Under the pieces are notes generated by a model that saw nothing but the letters and a program-made list of their open reading frames with translations, was not told the origin of the DNA and made no database searches. From Promethearchaeota archaeon (GTDB lineage Archaea; Asgardarchaeota; Lokiarchaeia; Sigynarchaeales; SOKP01), in assembly GCA_014729315.1 (NCBI GenBank), contig WJKD01000448.1:1-25893 (forward strand): DNA of 25,893 nt. The letters run 5' to 3'. Positions 17,765-25,803 of the stretch are shown here, piece after piece (position 1 is the stretch's first letter; each line of letters starts with the position of its first letter). Both the position numbers and the translations under genes were made by a program.

Positions 17765-19080
17765 TAGATTTTAATAAAAATTGCTTAATAGCAGGACGTT
17801 ATAAAACTAAAAAAAAATTAGGAGCAGGTGCTTTTGGAAGCGTCTTTCTAGCTGAACAAGAAGCATTCGATATGACTTTTCGTAGTGTAGCTTTAAAATT
17901 GTTTAATAAGGATATAAAAAATAGTATGGAAGCAAGGCAAATTTTTAATGATGCAATAGTCTTGTTGGATTTAATAGAAAATTGTTTTGATCCATATATT
18001 CAATCACTATTCATATACGTGTATGATATTGGATCAACAACAATAAAGGATGATACTGAGGGATTGCTTGATAGAGGCTATATTACAATGGAGTTGATGG
18101 AAACGGATTTACGTACTATTATTGGTCCCACTGGTAGTGATAAATTTAGAAGAACAACGGTAACTGAAGCATTAAATTACATGAAACCTGTTATTTCAGC
18201 CTTGGCTTTTATGCACTCACAAAAATACCCAATAATTCATCGTGACTTAAAACCGGGCAACATTTTATTTCGAGTTGGGAAAGAAAACGGGAAAGATAAA
18301 ATACAAATTAAAGTAGCTGATTTTGGGCTTGCAGTTCAAATATTCAATTTTCTTGAATTACCCGACATGGGGGGTACAATCGCTTATCAGGATTTAGAAA
18401 GTTTTACAATAGGAAAGGCCTCTACTGAAAGTGACGTCTATGCTATAGGTATTATGTTATACGAACTCTTAACAGGAAAATATCCGTATGACATTGAGTT
18501 TGCTAATAATTTATCGCCGAATACTCAGTTAAGTAAGGATATCCTGAATGATTGTTTAGAGCACGCAATGTCTAAACCAGTTATTCCACCATCCGATCTA
18601 AATTATGAATTAAAAAAATATTTATGGTTGGAAGAAATAATCATGGCTTGTATAGAGCCATCCCGTATAAATCGCACAAAAAATGCAAAGCAGCTGAAAT
18701 TACTTATTGAGAATGATGAGCCTCCTCCTCCTCCTCCTCCAACTTCTAAGTATAAAGACCTTGTTGAGTTAGGCAAAAACGCAATGGGTAGAGGAAGAGA
18801 ACAGTGGAATAGTGCAGAAAAATTTTTTAAGCAAGCCATACAGATATCTCGAAAACATTGTGATGCTATATCATTATTGGCACATTTACTAATCGAAATG
18901 GATAAAATAAAGGAAGCTGAATTGTTATTACGTGAGCGAATTGAGCAGAATAGAGAATGCTGCCATATATATCAAGAACTTGCATATTTGTATGGAAAAC
19001 GAGGATTGCCAAGTCTTCAAGCTGATTATTTAAGTCAGATGAAACAAATAGGGGAATGCAAATACTCGATATTTAATTGA
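17761..19080 (+). CDS. Ser/Thr protein kinase with C-terminal TPR repeats
   Basis: A 439-residue soluble kinase. It has glycine loop LGAGAFGSV (20-28), Lys46, catalytic loop HRDLKPGN (160-167) and DFG (187-189), so it should be active. The usual APE is replaced by a QDLE stretch (210-213). A seven-proline linker (321-327) leads to about two TPR units (335-430). No membrane helix or PASTA-type sensor is present. The start codon overlaps the stop of the ClpB-like gene (ATGA), so the two are probably translated together. It is the stand-alone counterpart of the kinase fused to CHAT earlier in the operon. Likely substrates are other operon proteins; this is inference. Confidence 0.87.
   Translation: MIDFNKNCLIAGRYKTKKKLGAGAFGSVFLAEQEAFDMTFRSVALKLFNKDIKNSMEARQIFNDAIVLLDLIENCFDPYIQSLFIYVYDIGSTTIKDDTEGLLDRGYITMELMETDLRTIIGPTGSDKFRRTTVTEALNYMKPVISALAFMHSQKYPIIHRDLKPGNILFRVGKENGKDKIQIKVADFGLAVQIFNFLELPDMGGTIAYQDLESFTIGKASTESDVYAIGIMLYELLTGKYPYDIEFANNLSPNTQLSKDILNDCLEHAMSKPVIPPSDLNYELKKYLWLEEIIMACIEPSRINRTKNAKQLKLLIENDEPPPPPPPTSKYKDLVELGKNAMGRGREQWNSAEKFFKQAIQISRKHCDAISLLAHLLIEMDKIKEAELLLRERIEQNRECCHIYQELAYLYGKRGLPSLQADYLSQMKQIGECKYSIFN
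18721..18741 (+). repeat. CCT microsatellite encoding a poly-proline linker
   Basis: Six CCT units and one CCA encode seven consecutive prolines between the kinase and TPR parts. The C-rich tract stands out in the AT-rich gene. Slippage would change linker length in whole codons without a frameshift. Confidence 0.8.
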
Positions 19081-19113
19081 TTTTAACCTTTACAAGATAT
19101 TATTTTTTCAATT

Positions 19114-19134
19114 TACTTTTTTAAGAAAAGAGTA
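19114..19134 (+). other. Hairpin in the largest intergenic gap of the operon
   Basis: TACTTTTTT (19114-19122) and AAAAGAGTA (19126-19134) can form a 9-bp RNA stem with one G-U pair and a 3-base loop. It lies in the 85-bp gap before the coiled-coil gene, the widest between full genes. A weak promoter-like pair, TTGATT (19077-19082) and TATTAT (19098-19103), precedes it. It may be an mRNA processing or attenuation site that separates expression of the DnaK end. Confidence 0.3.
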
Positions 19135-19154
19135 TTCATTTTAGAAACTAGATA

Positions 19155-19160
19155 AAGGAG
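19155..19160 (+). promoter_or_regulatory. Strong ribosome binding site before a TTG start
   Basis: AAGGAG lies five bases before TTG 19166. No other start codon in frame is close, so it decides the start of the coiled-coil gene. Confidence 0.6.
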
Positions 19161-19165
19161 TTCAA

Positions 19166-20956
19166 TTGAAAGAAGAATCATCTACAAAAAACAAATTAGT
19201 TAAAATACTATATGATCTAAAAACGGCAATTGAAGGGCATGTTGTTGCCTATAAACACTTAGTATCAACAGAAGATCCTCACAAACTTGCAATGGTTTAC
19301 TCAAAAAATGCGGAAGACGAGTGGTTAAAAATACACAAAAAAAATCCTGAAGATTGGCTTTCCTGTCATCATTTAGCGATTTTATATCACGCTCATGCTT
19401 TTCATTTAGAATTAAGTGGGAATACCAAACAGGCCGTTCAATTTTGGAAAAATGCTCATACTTACTGGAATAAATTATTTAAATTAAATGAGCCAATTGA
19501 TAGATTTCACAACATTGTTAAAAAAATGGATCGCTATAATGAAAATGAACATAGTGAAAAATTCAATAAATTAAAACAAAGAATTATTGATGATTTGCTG
19601 AGTGTTCATAGTAAACTATATGAATATTATAGTAATCAGAAAAAAATAGAATTGAAACAAAAGGCGGATTATCATTATGAACTATTAGAAAAATCACCTT
19701 TTAAAGAATCCCATGAAATTCTTGAAAAGATTTATGAGAATCAATATGGGAATAAAGTAAAAAAATTAATATTGAACATTGAAAAAAAACAATCGTATGA
19801 GGATCAAATTTCTTTTAAACAAGATTTCGATGTACTTATAAATGAAATATCAGAGCTTAATGAGAAAAAAATTTCTTTAACCACTGTTTTACGTGATTTA
19901 ATTATTTTAGCATCTTGGAGTATACGTATTCGGTTATATCAATGGATTTTAGATTTGGCAAAATTAAGAAAAAAACAAAGCTCTGATGAAAAAAGATTTA
20001 ATGACCTAAATCAACAACTACAAATTTCAGCAAGAAAAATCGATAAATTGAAACGGAAAATACAAGGTGGAAAGCATTTACTATCTGGTAAACATGATGA
20101 ACTTGTACGTGAACATAATGATAATGTTGGATACTTAAATTCACTTCGTGATAGACTTATAAGAGAAACTCAAAATCATATTAGCAAATTAGCCGATTTA
20201 TTTGAATATTTTGATTCCTGTATACTATATCTAGAAAAATTAAGTACGTTAAATGATGTGACAAGTTTACAAAGAGCAACATTTGCTTTACAGAATGCCG
20301 TCAATGAAGTTATTATTATTGAAAAAAATTATAGAGGAATAAATGAACATTCAGTCTTTCGAGAATTAAAACAGGAATGTCAAAAATTAATAAAAAAAAT
20401 AAATATGTATCAGCCTAAAAAATTACAATCAATTGAACCTGTTGATGAACAGCAGAATCTTAATTTATGGGAATTAACTGAAATAAGTGAGGATGAAAAT
20501 CCATATCATAACACTTCCTTTTTATTATTAGAGACAGAATTACCTAGCATTGCTGATGATATAGACATTAATAATTTAATCAAGAATATGAAATTAAAAA
20601 AACAGCGAATTTTAGAAAAAAGAGCTAAGGCAGGCAAGTATCAAGTATTAGGGAAAAAAATTAAGCATCAGGACTTGAATAAAGCTATACTTCGGCTTGA
20701 TAAACCTGAAGATTTGGTTAAAGATATGTTACTTCAACATCAAGCTCATCATGCAGATACTAATAAAATTAAAGAAAATTTATCTAAATTTGAATTACCA
20801 TCACCAGAAAAAATTCCTATTACTTTTTCACCAACAGTATTTTTTTACTTTTCTATAGCGTCATTACCTAAAAAAGATGAGCTTAAATGGGAAAATGATT
20901 TCGAAGAAGATGATGAAGGAAAGCAAATTAAACCAGAACTTAAATGGCCTACTTAA
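19166..20956 (+). CDS. Coiled-coil helical protein of the DnaK cluster
   Basis: A 596-residue, highly charged helical protein of no recognised family. Residues about 45-105 resemble a TPR-type helix pair, about 265-345 are a strong coiled coil, and the tail (575-596) is acidic. There is no signal peptide, membrane helix or J-domain HPD motif. The start is TTG with AAGGAG five bases upstream. It directly precedes the GrpE-like and DnaK genes, so it may be a co-chaperone or adaptor for that pair; this rests on position only. Confidence 0.6.
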   Translation: MKEESSTKNKLVKILYDLKTAIEGHVVAYKHLVSTEDPHKLAMVYSKNAEDEWLKIHKKNPEDWLSCHHLAILYHAHAFHLELSGNTKQAVQFWKNAHTYWNKLFKLNEPIDRFHNIVKKMDRYNENEHSEKFNKLKQRIIDDLLSVHSKLYEYYSNQKKIELKQKADYHYELLEKSPFKESHEILEKIYENQYGNKVKKLILNIEKKQSYEDQISFKQDFDVLINEISELNEKKISLTTVLRDLIILASWSIRIRLYQWILDLAKLRKKQSSDEKRFNDLNQQLQISARKIDKLKRKIQGGKHLLSGKHDELVREHNDNVGYLNSLRDRLIRETQNHISKLADLFEYFDSCILYLEKLSTLNDVTSLQRATFALQNAVNEVIIIEKNYRGINEHSVFRELKQECQKLIKKINMYQPKKLQSIEPVDEQQNLNLWELTEISEDENPYHNTSFLLLETELPSIADDIDINNLIKNMKLKKQRILEKRAKAGKYQVLGKKIKHQDLNKAILRLDKPEDLVKDMLLQHQAHHADTNKIKENLSKFELPSPEKIPITFSPTVFFYFSIASLPKKDELKWENDFEEDDEGKQIKPELKWPT

Positions 20957-20972
20957 AATTAATGAGGTAAAA

Positions 20973-21497
20973 ATGCAAAATCAAGAACCATCATTGAAAT
21001 ATTCTAAAAGAGAAATAAAATATTTAAAGGAACCTATTAATCAATTCTCGCAAATTTGGCAATTATCGAAAAAATATGCTGAAGTATTGAAAAAACAGAA
21101 AGAACATCATAATGAAAATCAACATAAGATGGTTATTAAATATTGTGAAAAGATACATGATCTAAAAAAAATTATAAATGAACATAGAATTTCAAAAAGT
21201 GAAGAAGTAAATAAAATACTCGATCAGTTAGGAATTTTATTTGAGGCTTTTAATGATATTTTACATGAAAATAAATACAAAATGCAGATCCTTGACGGAC
21301 GTCATTGGGATGAAATTCAAGATGGTGAAGCTTACATTGAAGGTAATTTTGAAAGCAATCAAGTAACTGTAGCAGTCGTTGCAGATACAATAAAGCCCTT
21401 AATAAAATATGAAAATAATATCATCCAATCTGCGCGAGTAATAGTTCATGTACCAATAAAAAAAGATATATCTAAAAAAGGAGAATTTAATGAGTAA
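20973..21497 (+). CDS. GrpE-like nucleotide exchange factor
   Basis: A 174-residue protein from the ATG at 20973, which has GAGG (20964-20967) upstream. A longer frame from 20877 would overlap the preceding gene by 80 bases and is rejected. The N-terminal ~100 residues form a long helical region rich in Lys and Glu. The last ~55 residues look like the GrpE beta domain: DGRHWD, then short strands ending in IIQSARVIVHVP, matching the 'vlRpArVvV' end of GrpE. It overlaps dnaK by 8 bases, and the grpE-dnaK pairing supports the call. Overall similarity to housekeeping GrpE is low, so it is probably a dedicated partner of this DnaK. Confidence 0.6.
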   Translation: MQNQEPSLKYSKREIKYLKEPINQFSQIWQLSKKYAEVLKKQKEHHNENQHKMVIKYCEKIHDLKKIINEHRISKSEEVNKILDQLGILFEAFNDILHENKYKMQILDGRHWDEIQDGEAYIEGNFESNQVTVAVVADTIKPLIKYENNIIQSARVIVHVPIKKDISKKGEFNE

Positions 21498-24066
21498 TCT
21501 TATAGTAGGTGTTGATTTAGGTACTACAAATTCATGCATTTCCATCCGTGGTAGTCATCCTGATTGTTATGTTGCTGATAATATTCCTGGATTCTCTGTT
21601 ATTACCGATCGATTGAAACGTAAATTCACCCCATCGGTTTTATCATATACTGGTAATCCTGAAAAACCGTATGATATTGGTTACGTGGCAAAGGGTAATA
21701 TTGAAGGAAAATACCCTCCAGTAATGTTTGCTAAAAGACACTTAGGATCAGATAAAAAATTCCAATTAGATGATAACTTATTTATATCCCCTGAAGAAGT
21801 TTCAACAGAAATATTGAAATATTTGAAAAAAATGGCAGAAGCAAAACTTAATCAAAAAATTGAGAAATCAGTTGTAACGGTACCAGCTTATTTTACATTT
21901 ACACAAAAAAACTTAACAAGAAAAGCTATAAAAGAAGCAGGTTTTATAGTAGATGATGAGCGATGTATACTTCAGGAACCTGTCGCTGCAGCCTTGACTT
22001 ATACGCAAATAACTGACACAGAATCACTTAGAATCATGGTTTACGATTTAGGCGGAGGAACATTTGATATCACAATATTACAAAAAGAGGGAGATTTAAT
22101 TGAAGTTGTATATCCTGGCGGTGATCATGCTTTAGGTGGATATGAATTTGATAAGCTGATAGCGGATTACATTATCAACATGTTACAAGAAACTGGTTAT
22201 CATCTAGATTTTGATCTTGAAAACAACATAGAAGATAAAATGAGATATACAAAATTACTTTTAGAAGCTGAACAAGCAAAAATAGAGTTATCACATGTCC
22301 AAGAAGTGCATCTACGCAAGCCTTCATTGTTTAGCGATCATAATGGCGAATCAGTTGTTCTAGATATGAAATTGGATAGACCTACTTTTGAGAAAATGAT
22401 TTCCGATAAGGTAGATTATACTATGGAACTCTGTCATCAAACACTAAAATCATCAAATTTTAAAATTGATAAGATTGACAAAATTATCATGGTAGGAGGA
22501 TCTACTTATATACCATTAATAAGTAGAAGACTTAAGAAGGAATTTGGAAAAGAACCACAGTATTTAGAGCCAGATTTGTGTGTTGCAATTGGCGCGTCTA
22601 TTCAGGCATCTCAATTTGGTATCGTCGTTGAGCAAGATGTCCGCGTTAAATTTGATTTAATACCAACATTAACAGTATCTGATAAAGAAATCATTTCTGG
22701 GAAAGTAACATTATTAACTGGCAAACCTGTGGAGAGCGACTATACTATCGAAATTGAAAATCAATTAAAAGCTTTTAAAGAAAGCTCAAATATAGAAGAA
22801 GAAGGTAATTTCTTTTTTGAAGTCCCTCTTCAAGAGAATTGTGAAAATACCATTATTATAAAAGTTTTTGACAAAAATGGCATTTCGAAAGCAGACACTG
22901 AAATAAAAATTATACACTCTACGGATGCCAATGTTGAAGAAACAACTACTACTGAAATTACTGGAACTGTAAACCTACCAAGAGCAATCTTCATTAAAAG
23001 AGAAAGTGGAATGACTGAATTAGCTCCCAAAGGAGCTCAATTACCTTTCGAAAAACGAGAAGAATTTAATATTGTTAAGAAAGGAAATATTTCACTCGAT
23101 GATGAATTAGAATTAAACATTCAATTATTTGAGGAAGACTTGTTTTTAGGTGATGTGACAGTAACAAATATCCCTGGTAATATTAGTGATGACGATCCAG
23201 TTTTTGTTGGCATCAAAGTAACTCCTGATTTTCAAATAATTGTAAATGCACAACTTCCAACAGTAAAACGAGAAGGGAAACATGTTTTTTCGATTAATAT
23301 AGAATCAGTTCAAAGCGTTGACAATCTCGTTAAAGAATTCAACAATCTAATGGAAGACTGGGAACAGCTAAAAATGCTTTTAAGCCAGGATGAATTAGCT
23401 AAAATTGGGGTGCGAATTAATCGGTATTTTCAACGTGTCGAGAGTTGTCTCAAAGGAGTAGATAAGGATACTACAGAAGCTTCTAAAGTTTTGAGTACAC
23501 TAAACATAATGATAAAAGATTTAAAAGGGAAAGGTCCACTTATTTTACAGCCAAGTAAGGAAAAATTTGAAAAACTTTGTGCAGAGACTCGTAAAATGAT
23601 TAGTGCTGCTGAACAAGTAGATACAACTGCAAGTGAAATGGCAATGGGGCGAACTTTAGATGCTCTTATTGAACAAGGTAAAACTGCCCATTCCCGAAGA
23701 GATCAACAAGCCTGGAAAACGATCTATCGACAAGTTGAGGAACTTTATGCTAAAGCAGCTCAGATTGTTGATCATTCGAAACCTGGAGGAGAATTGCCAC
23801 CTGATCCTCATCAACTATTACTAAGTTTAGCATATTTGTTAAATGAAATGAGAGAAGAAGCAAATCAACAACAGACTCATCCGTATTATGCACGATGGAT
23901 GAAACAGATTGTAGAGATTCAAGTTGAAATTCAAGAACTTGGTAAAATTACAGATAATAGTGCATTAATGCCGAAAATACAACAATTATATAGCCAAAAA
24001 ATTGCCCCTTTGAGGGATGAAATTCATGGAGGCCCTGTTGAAGATAAAGATATCTTTTTACGATAA
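21490..24066 (+). CDS. dnaK: DnaK/Hsp70 chaperone, long form
   Basis: An 858-residue Hsp70, about 220 longer than ordinary DnaK. The ATPase domain (1-375) is intact: VDLGTTNS (8-15), VPAYF (131-135), QEPVAAAL (162-169), YDLGGGTFD (185-193) and VGGSTYIP (335-342). Between it and the substrate-binding beta domain is an extra beta-rich segment (about 388-478). The substrate-binding part follows, with GTVNLP, LAPKGAQLPF (511-520) and LFLGDVTV (551-558). The C-terminal ~240 residues are helical, longer than the usual lid, and lack an acidic EEVD-like end. AAGGAG precedes the ATG. It overlaps the GrpE-like gene by 8 bases. No DnaJ gene is in the window. It is the active counterpart of the degenerate Hsp70 module on the third CHAT protease. 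Confidence 0.9.
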   Translation: MSNLIVGVDLGTTNSCISIRGSHPDCYVADNIPGFSVITDRLKRKFTPSVLSYTGNPEKPYDIGYVAKGNIEGKYPPVMFAKRHLGSDKKFQLDDNLFISPEEVSTEILKYLKKMAEAKLNQKIEKSVVTVPAYFTFTQKNLTRKAIKEAGFIVDDERCILQEPVAAALTYTQITDTESLRIMVYDLGGGTFDITILQKEGDLIEVVYPGGDHALGGYEFDKLIADYIINMLQETGYHLDFDLENNIEDKMRYTKLLLEAEQAKIELSHVQEVHLRKPSLFSDHNGESVVLDMKLDRPTFEKMISDKVDYTMELCHQTLKSSNFKIDKIDKIIMVGGSTYIPLISRRLKKEFGKEPQYLEPDLCVAIGASIQASQFGIVVEQDVRVKFDLIPTLTVSDKEIISGKVTLLTGKPVESDYTIEIENQLKAFKESSNIEEEGNFFFEVPLQENCENTIIIKVFDKNGISKADTEIKIIHSTDANVEETTTTEITGTVNLPRAIFIKRESGMTELAPKGAQLPFEKREEFNIVKKGNISLDDELELNIQLFEEDLFLGDVTVTNIPGNISDDDPVFVGIKVTPDFQIIVNAQLPTVKREGKHVFSINIESVQSVDNLVKEFNNLMEDWEQLKMLLSQDELAKIGVRINRYFQRVESCLKGVDKDTTEASKVLSTLNIMIKDLKGKGPLILQPSKEKFEKLCAETRKMISAAEQVDTTASEMAMGRTLDALIEQGKTAHSRRDQQAWKTIYRQVEELYAKAAQIVDHSKPGGELPPDPHQLLLSLAYLLNEMREEANQQQTHPYYARWMKQIVEIQVEIQELGKITDNSALMPKIQQLYSQKIAPLRDEIHGGPVEDKDIFLR

Positions 24067-24080
24067 GAAAGGTTGAAAAA

Positions 24081-24455
24081 ATGATTTGTCCGTCCTGTGA
24101 TACTCGTATTCATTCTTTAGTTTCTACCTGTCCTGTTTGTCAATTTGAACTTCTAACATTGATAAAAACAAAAGAAACAACTAACTATTATTTTAACTTG
24201 GCATTAGATGCCTATAATGAAAGCAAATATTATGATGCTTTAGAATCTCTTATTCTTGCACATAATTTTAATCCTGCGGATACAGAAGTCCTTAATTTAT
24301 TGGCTTATGTCTATGTCAAATTAAATCAGTATAAAAAGGCAATAACATATTTTAGTAAAGTATTAAAAGTTGATGCAAAAAATAAAGATACACAACAAGC
24401 ATTATTATGGTTACAATCAAATGGATACGAGATTTCAATAAATAATTTATTCTAA
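24081..24455 (+). CDS. Zinc-ribbon-TPR protein
   Basis: A 124-residue protein. The N-terminal zinc ribbon has four Cys at positions 3, 6, 17 and 20 (two CxxC knuckles). It is followed by about two TPR repeats (32-110), for example YYDALESLILAHNFNP and LAYVYVKLNQYKKAITYF. AAAGG eight bases before the ATG is its ribosome site, 15 bp after dnaK. TPR proteins often bind the ends of Hsp70 or other chaperones, so it may be an adaptor for this DnaK. The frame continues open for 62 codons directly after its TAA stop (see next entry), so the protein may be a shortened version of a longer one. Confidence 0.75.
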   Translation: MICPSCDTRIHSLVSTCPVCQFELLTLIKTKETTNYYFNLALDAYNESKYYDALESLILAHNFNPADTEVLNLLAYVYVKLNQYKKAITYFSKVLKVDAKNKDTQQALLWLQSNGYEISINNLF

Positions 24456-24644
24456 AACTTTAACATTAAACTCACATTATGTAAATTCCGCTACAAAAGT
24501 GAACCAGCAAAATTTAAAATGAAACCAGTTGTTGGTGCTTTTAAGAAAAATGATATTGGACAAATACTTGAAGTAAAAGAAATTAGAGATTCAAGCGGCA
24601 ATGAAGAGATTTGGATCGTTATTGAACCTGTTAAAGTGAAATAA
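24456..24644 (+). pseudogene. In-frame 3' continuation of the zinc-ribbon-TPR gene, SH3-like
   Basis: Right after TAA 24453-24455 the same frame is open for 62 codons to TAA 24642-24644. Its last part from Met at 24519 reads like a small beta barrel: a GAFKKNDIGQILEVKEI stretch, a turn, then EEIWIVIEPVKV, reminiscent of bacterial SH3 domains. No good ribosome site precedes the internal ATG. The simplest reading is a once 187-residue zinc-ribbon-TPR-SH3-like protein split by a nonsense change. Separate translation of a 41-residue peptide, stop-codon readthrough or a sequencing error are alternatives. Confidence 0.45.
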
Positions 24645-24661
24645 TTTTATATATTATAAAA
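24645..24661 (+). terminator. AT-only palindrome after the last operon frame
   Basis: TTTTATA (24645-24651) and TATAAAA (24655-24661) form a perfect 7-bp stem with a 3-base loop directly after the final TAA. With no GC pairs it would be a poor intrinsic terminator, but its place at the operon end is suggestive. Confidence 0.25.
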
Positions 24662-24709
24662 CCCATCTTCGACAGTAGTAGTACAAAAAATATAGAGATA
24701 ACTCTTAAT

Positions 24710-25797
24710 CATACAAGAAACTAAGTGATGTTAAAGAAGAATAAACGTGTTACTACAAAATCAGTCCAGTTGTATTCCTACAACAGTTGACGGTTCTTTG
24801 ATATCCACTGCAGCAAAGATTGATTGTTGTTCTTTGGTTAATTCAGTCATTAAACTGATGGTTTTACCGTGTTTTCGAAATTCACCGACATAGATTCGAT
24901 TCATTTCGTTTCGTATTCGGGACCAGCTTAAGTTGGTTTTGCTTTCAATGATTCTAGCTAACACTAACGCCAGAAAGCACAAGAAAATATGACAGCGAAT
25001 CCGATCATCCCGACTATGATAATTGGGCCGTAGTTCAAGAGTAGTCTTCAACGAACGGAACGCTTTTTCAACATCGTTGAGTTGTTTGTAACCCAGTACC
25101 ACATCTGTCATGGACAAGGTCTCGTCACTGGTTTCGATCAGGAATTTGCCGTCGAAACGCTTGTCAGCGACAATCTTTGATTTATTGATCTTGAGCTGAC
25201 CATTTTTCAGTTCTTTGATATAGCGCCGTACACCGGATGCGATTTGAGCTCGCACACCTCTTTGGTATGAGAACTACTGCGACGCCTATTGACATGGTCA
25301 AGTCTTTGTTTGATCGCATCAATAATGGATTGGCGTACAGTATTCGCACGCTCTTCTTCTTCCACATTCTTGACCAGAACCAATCGTGTTCGCTTTTCGC
25401 CATCACCCAGCATGATCTCTTTGGCGCACAGATTCTCTCTGATTTTTGTATAAGGGCCCTTTTGCGACAAGGCAGCCTCGGCTTCACGTTCGCCGCTCTT
25501 GAGCTTGCGGCCAACGATATAATGACCACCGCCACGCTGCAGATACTGCAGATTGGCTTGTGAGGTCATGCCGGCATCATGAACAAAGATACAGCGGCTC
25601 AAACGCCAGCCCATCAGGTCTTGTTTCACTTGCTCAATTGTCGTCATGTCAGCGGTATTACCGGGAAAGACCCAATGCTTCACCGGAATGCCTTCCCGGG
25701 TCACTGCCAGACCAATGACCACCTGCGGCAGGTCACTGCGCTTGTCCTTGGAATAACCGCGCTGTTTGAGCTCAGTGAGTTCCTCGGTCTCAAAATA
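24710..25797 (-). mobile_element. Remnant of an IS1634-type (IS4-related) insertion sequence
   Basis: This stretch is visibly richer in GC than the rest of the window and carries most of an IS1634-type transposase on the - strand. The transposase-distal end of the element probably lies near 24710-24760 but no terminal repeat could be assigned. The other end is lost: the coding frame breaks off at about 25800, where an IS21-like end seems to begin. No target-site duplication can be recognised. Confidence 0.65.
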
Positions 25798-25803
25798 TGT
25801 CAA
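24761..25803 (-). pseudogene. IS1634-type transposase, 5'-truncated and frameshifted
   Basis: Two overlapping - strand frames (25803-25207 and 25255-24761) together give about 345 residues of one DDE transposase. The first begins near the expected TYFE stretch and contains RGYSKDKRSDLPQVVIGLAV, WVFPGNT and HDAGM (second catalytic Asp). The second has KQLNDVEKAFRSLK with the catalytic Glu, then LELRPNYH and the helical end, stopping at 24761. The usual N-terminal ~200 residues with the first Asp are missing, and an in-frame stop lies just upstream. Loss of one base at about 25225-25228, where VYG should continue as RYIKEL, causes the frameshift. The transposase should be inactive. Confidence 0.85.

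Noticed and set aside
18603..18839. - strand frame with a poly-glycine run
   Set aside because: It is the complement of the poly-proline CCT tract inside the kinase-TPR gene.
20877..20972. Longer start for the GrpE-like gene
   Set aside because: It would overlap the coiled-coil gene by 80 bases without a ribosome site; ATG 20973 has GAGG upstream and gives the expected length.
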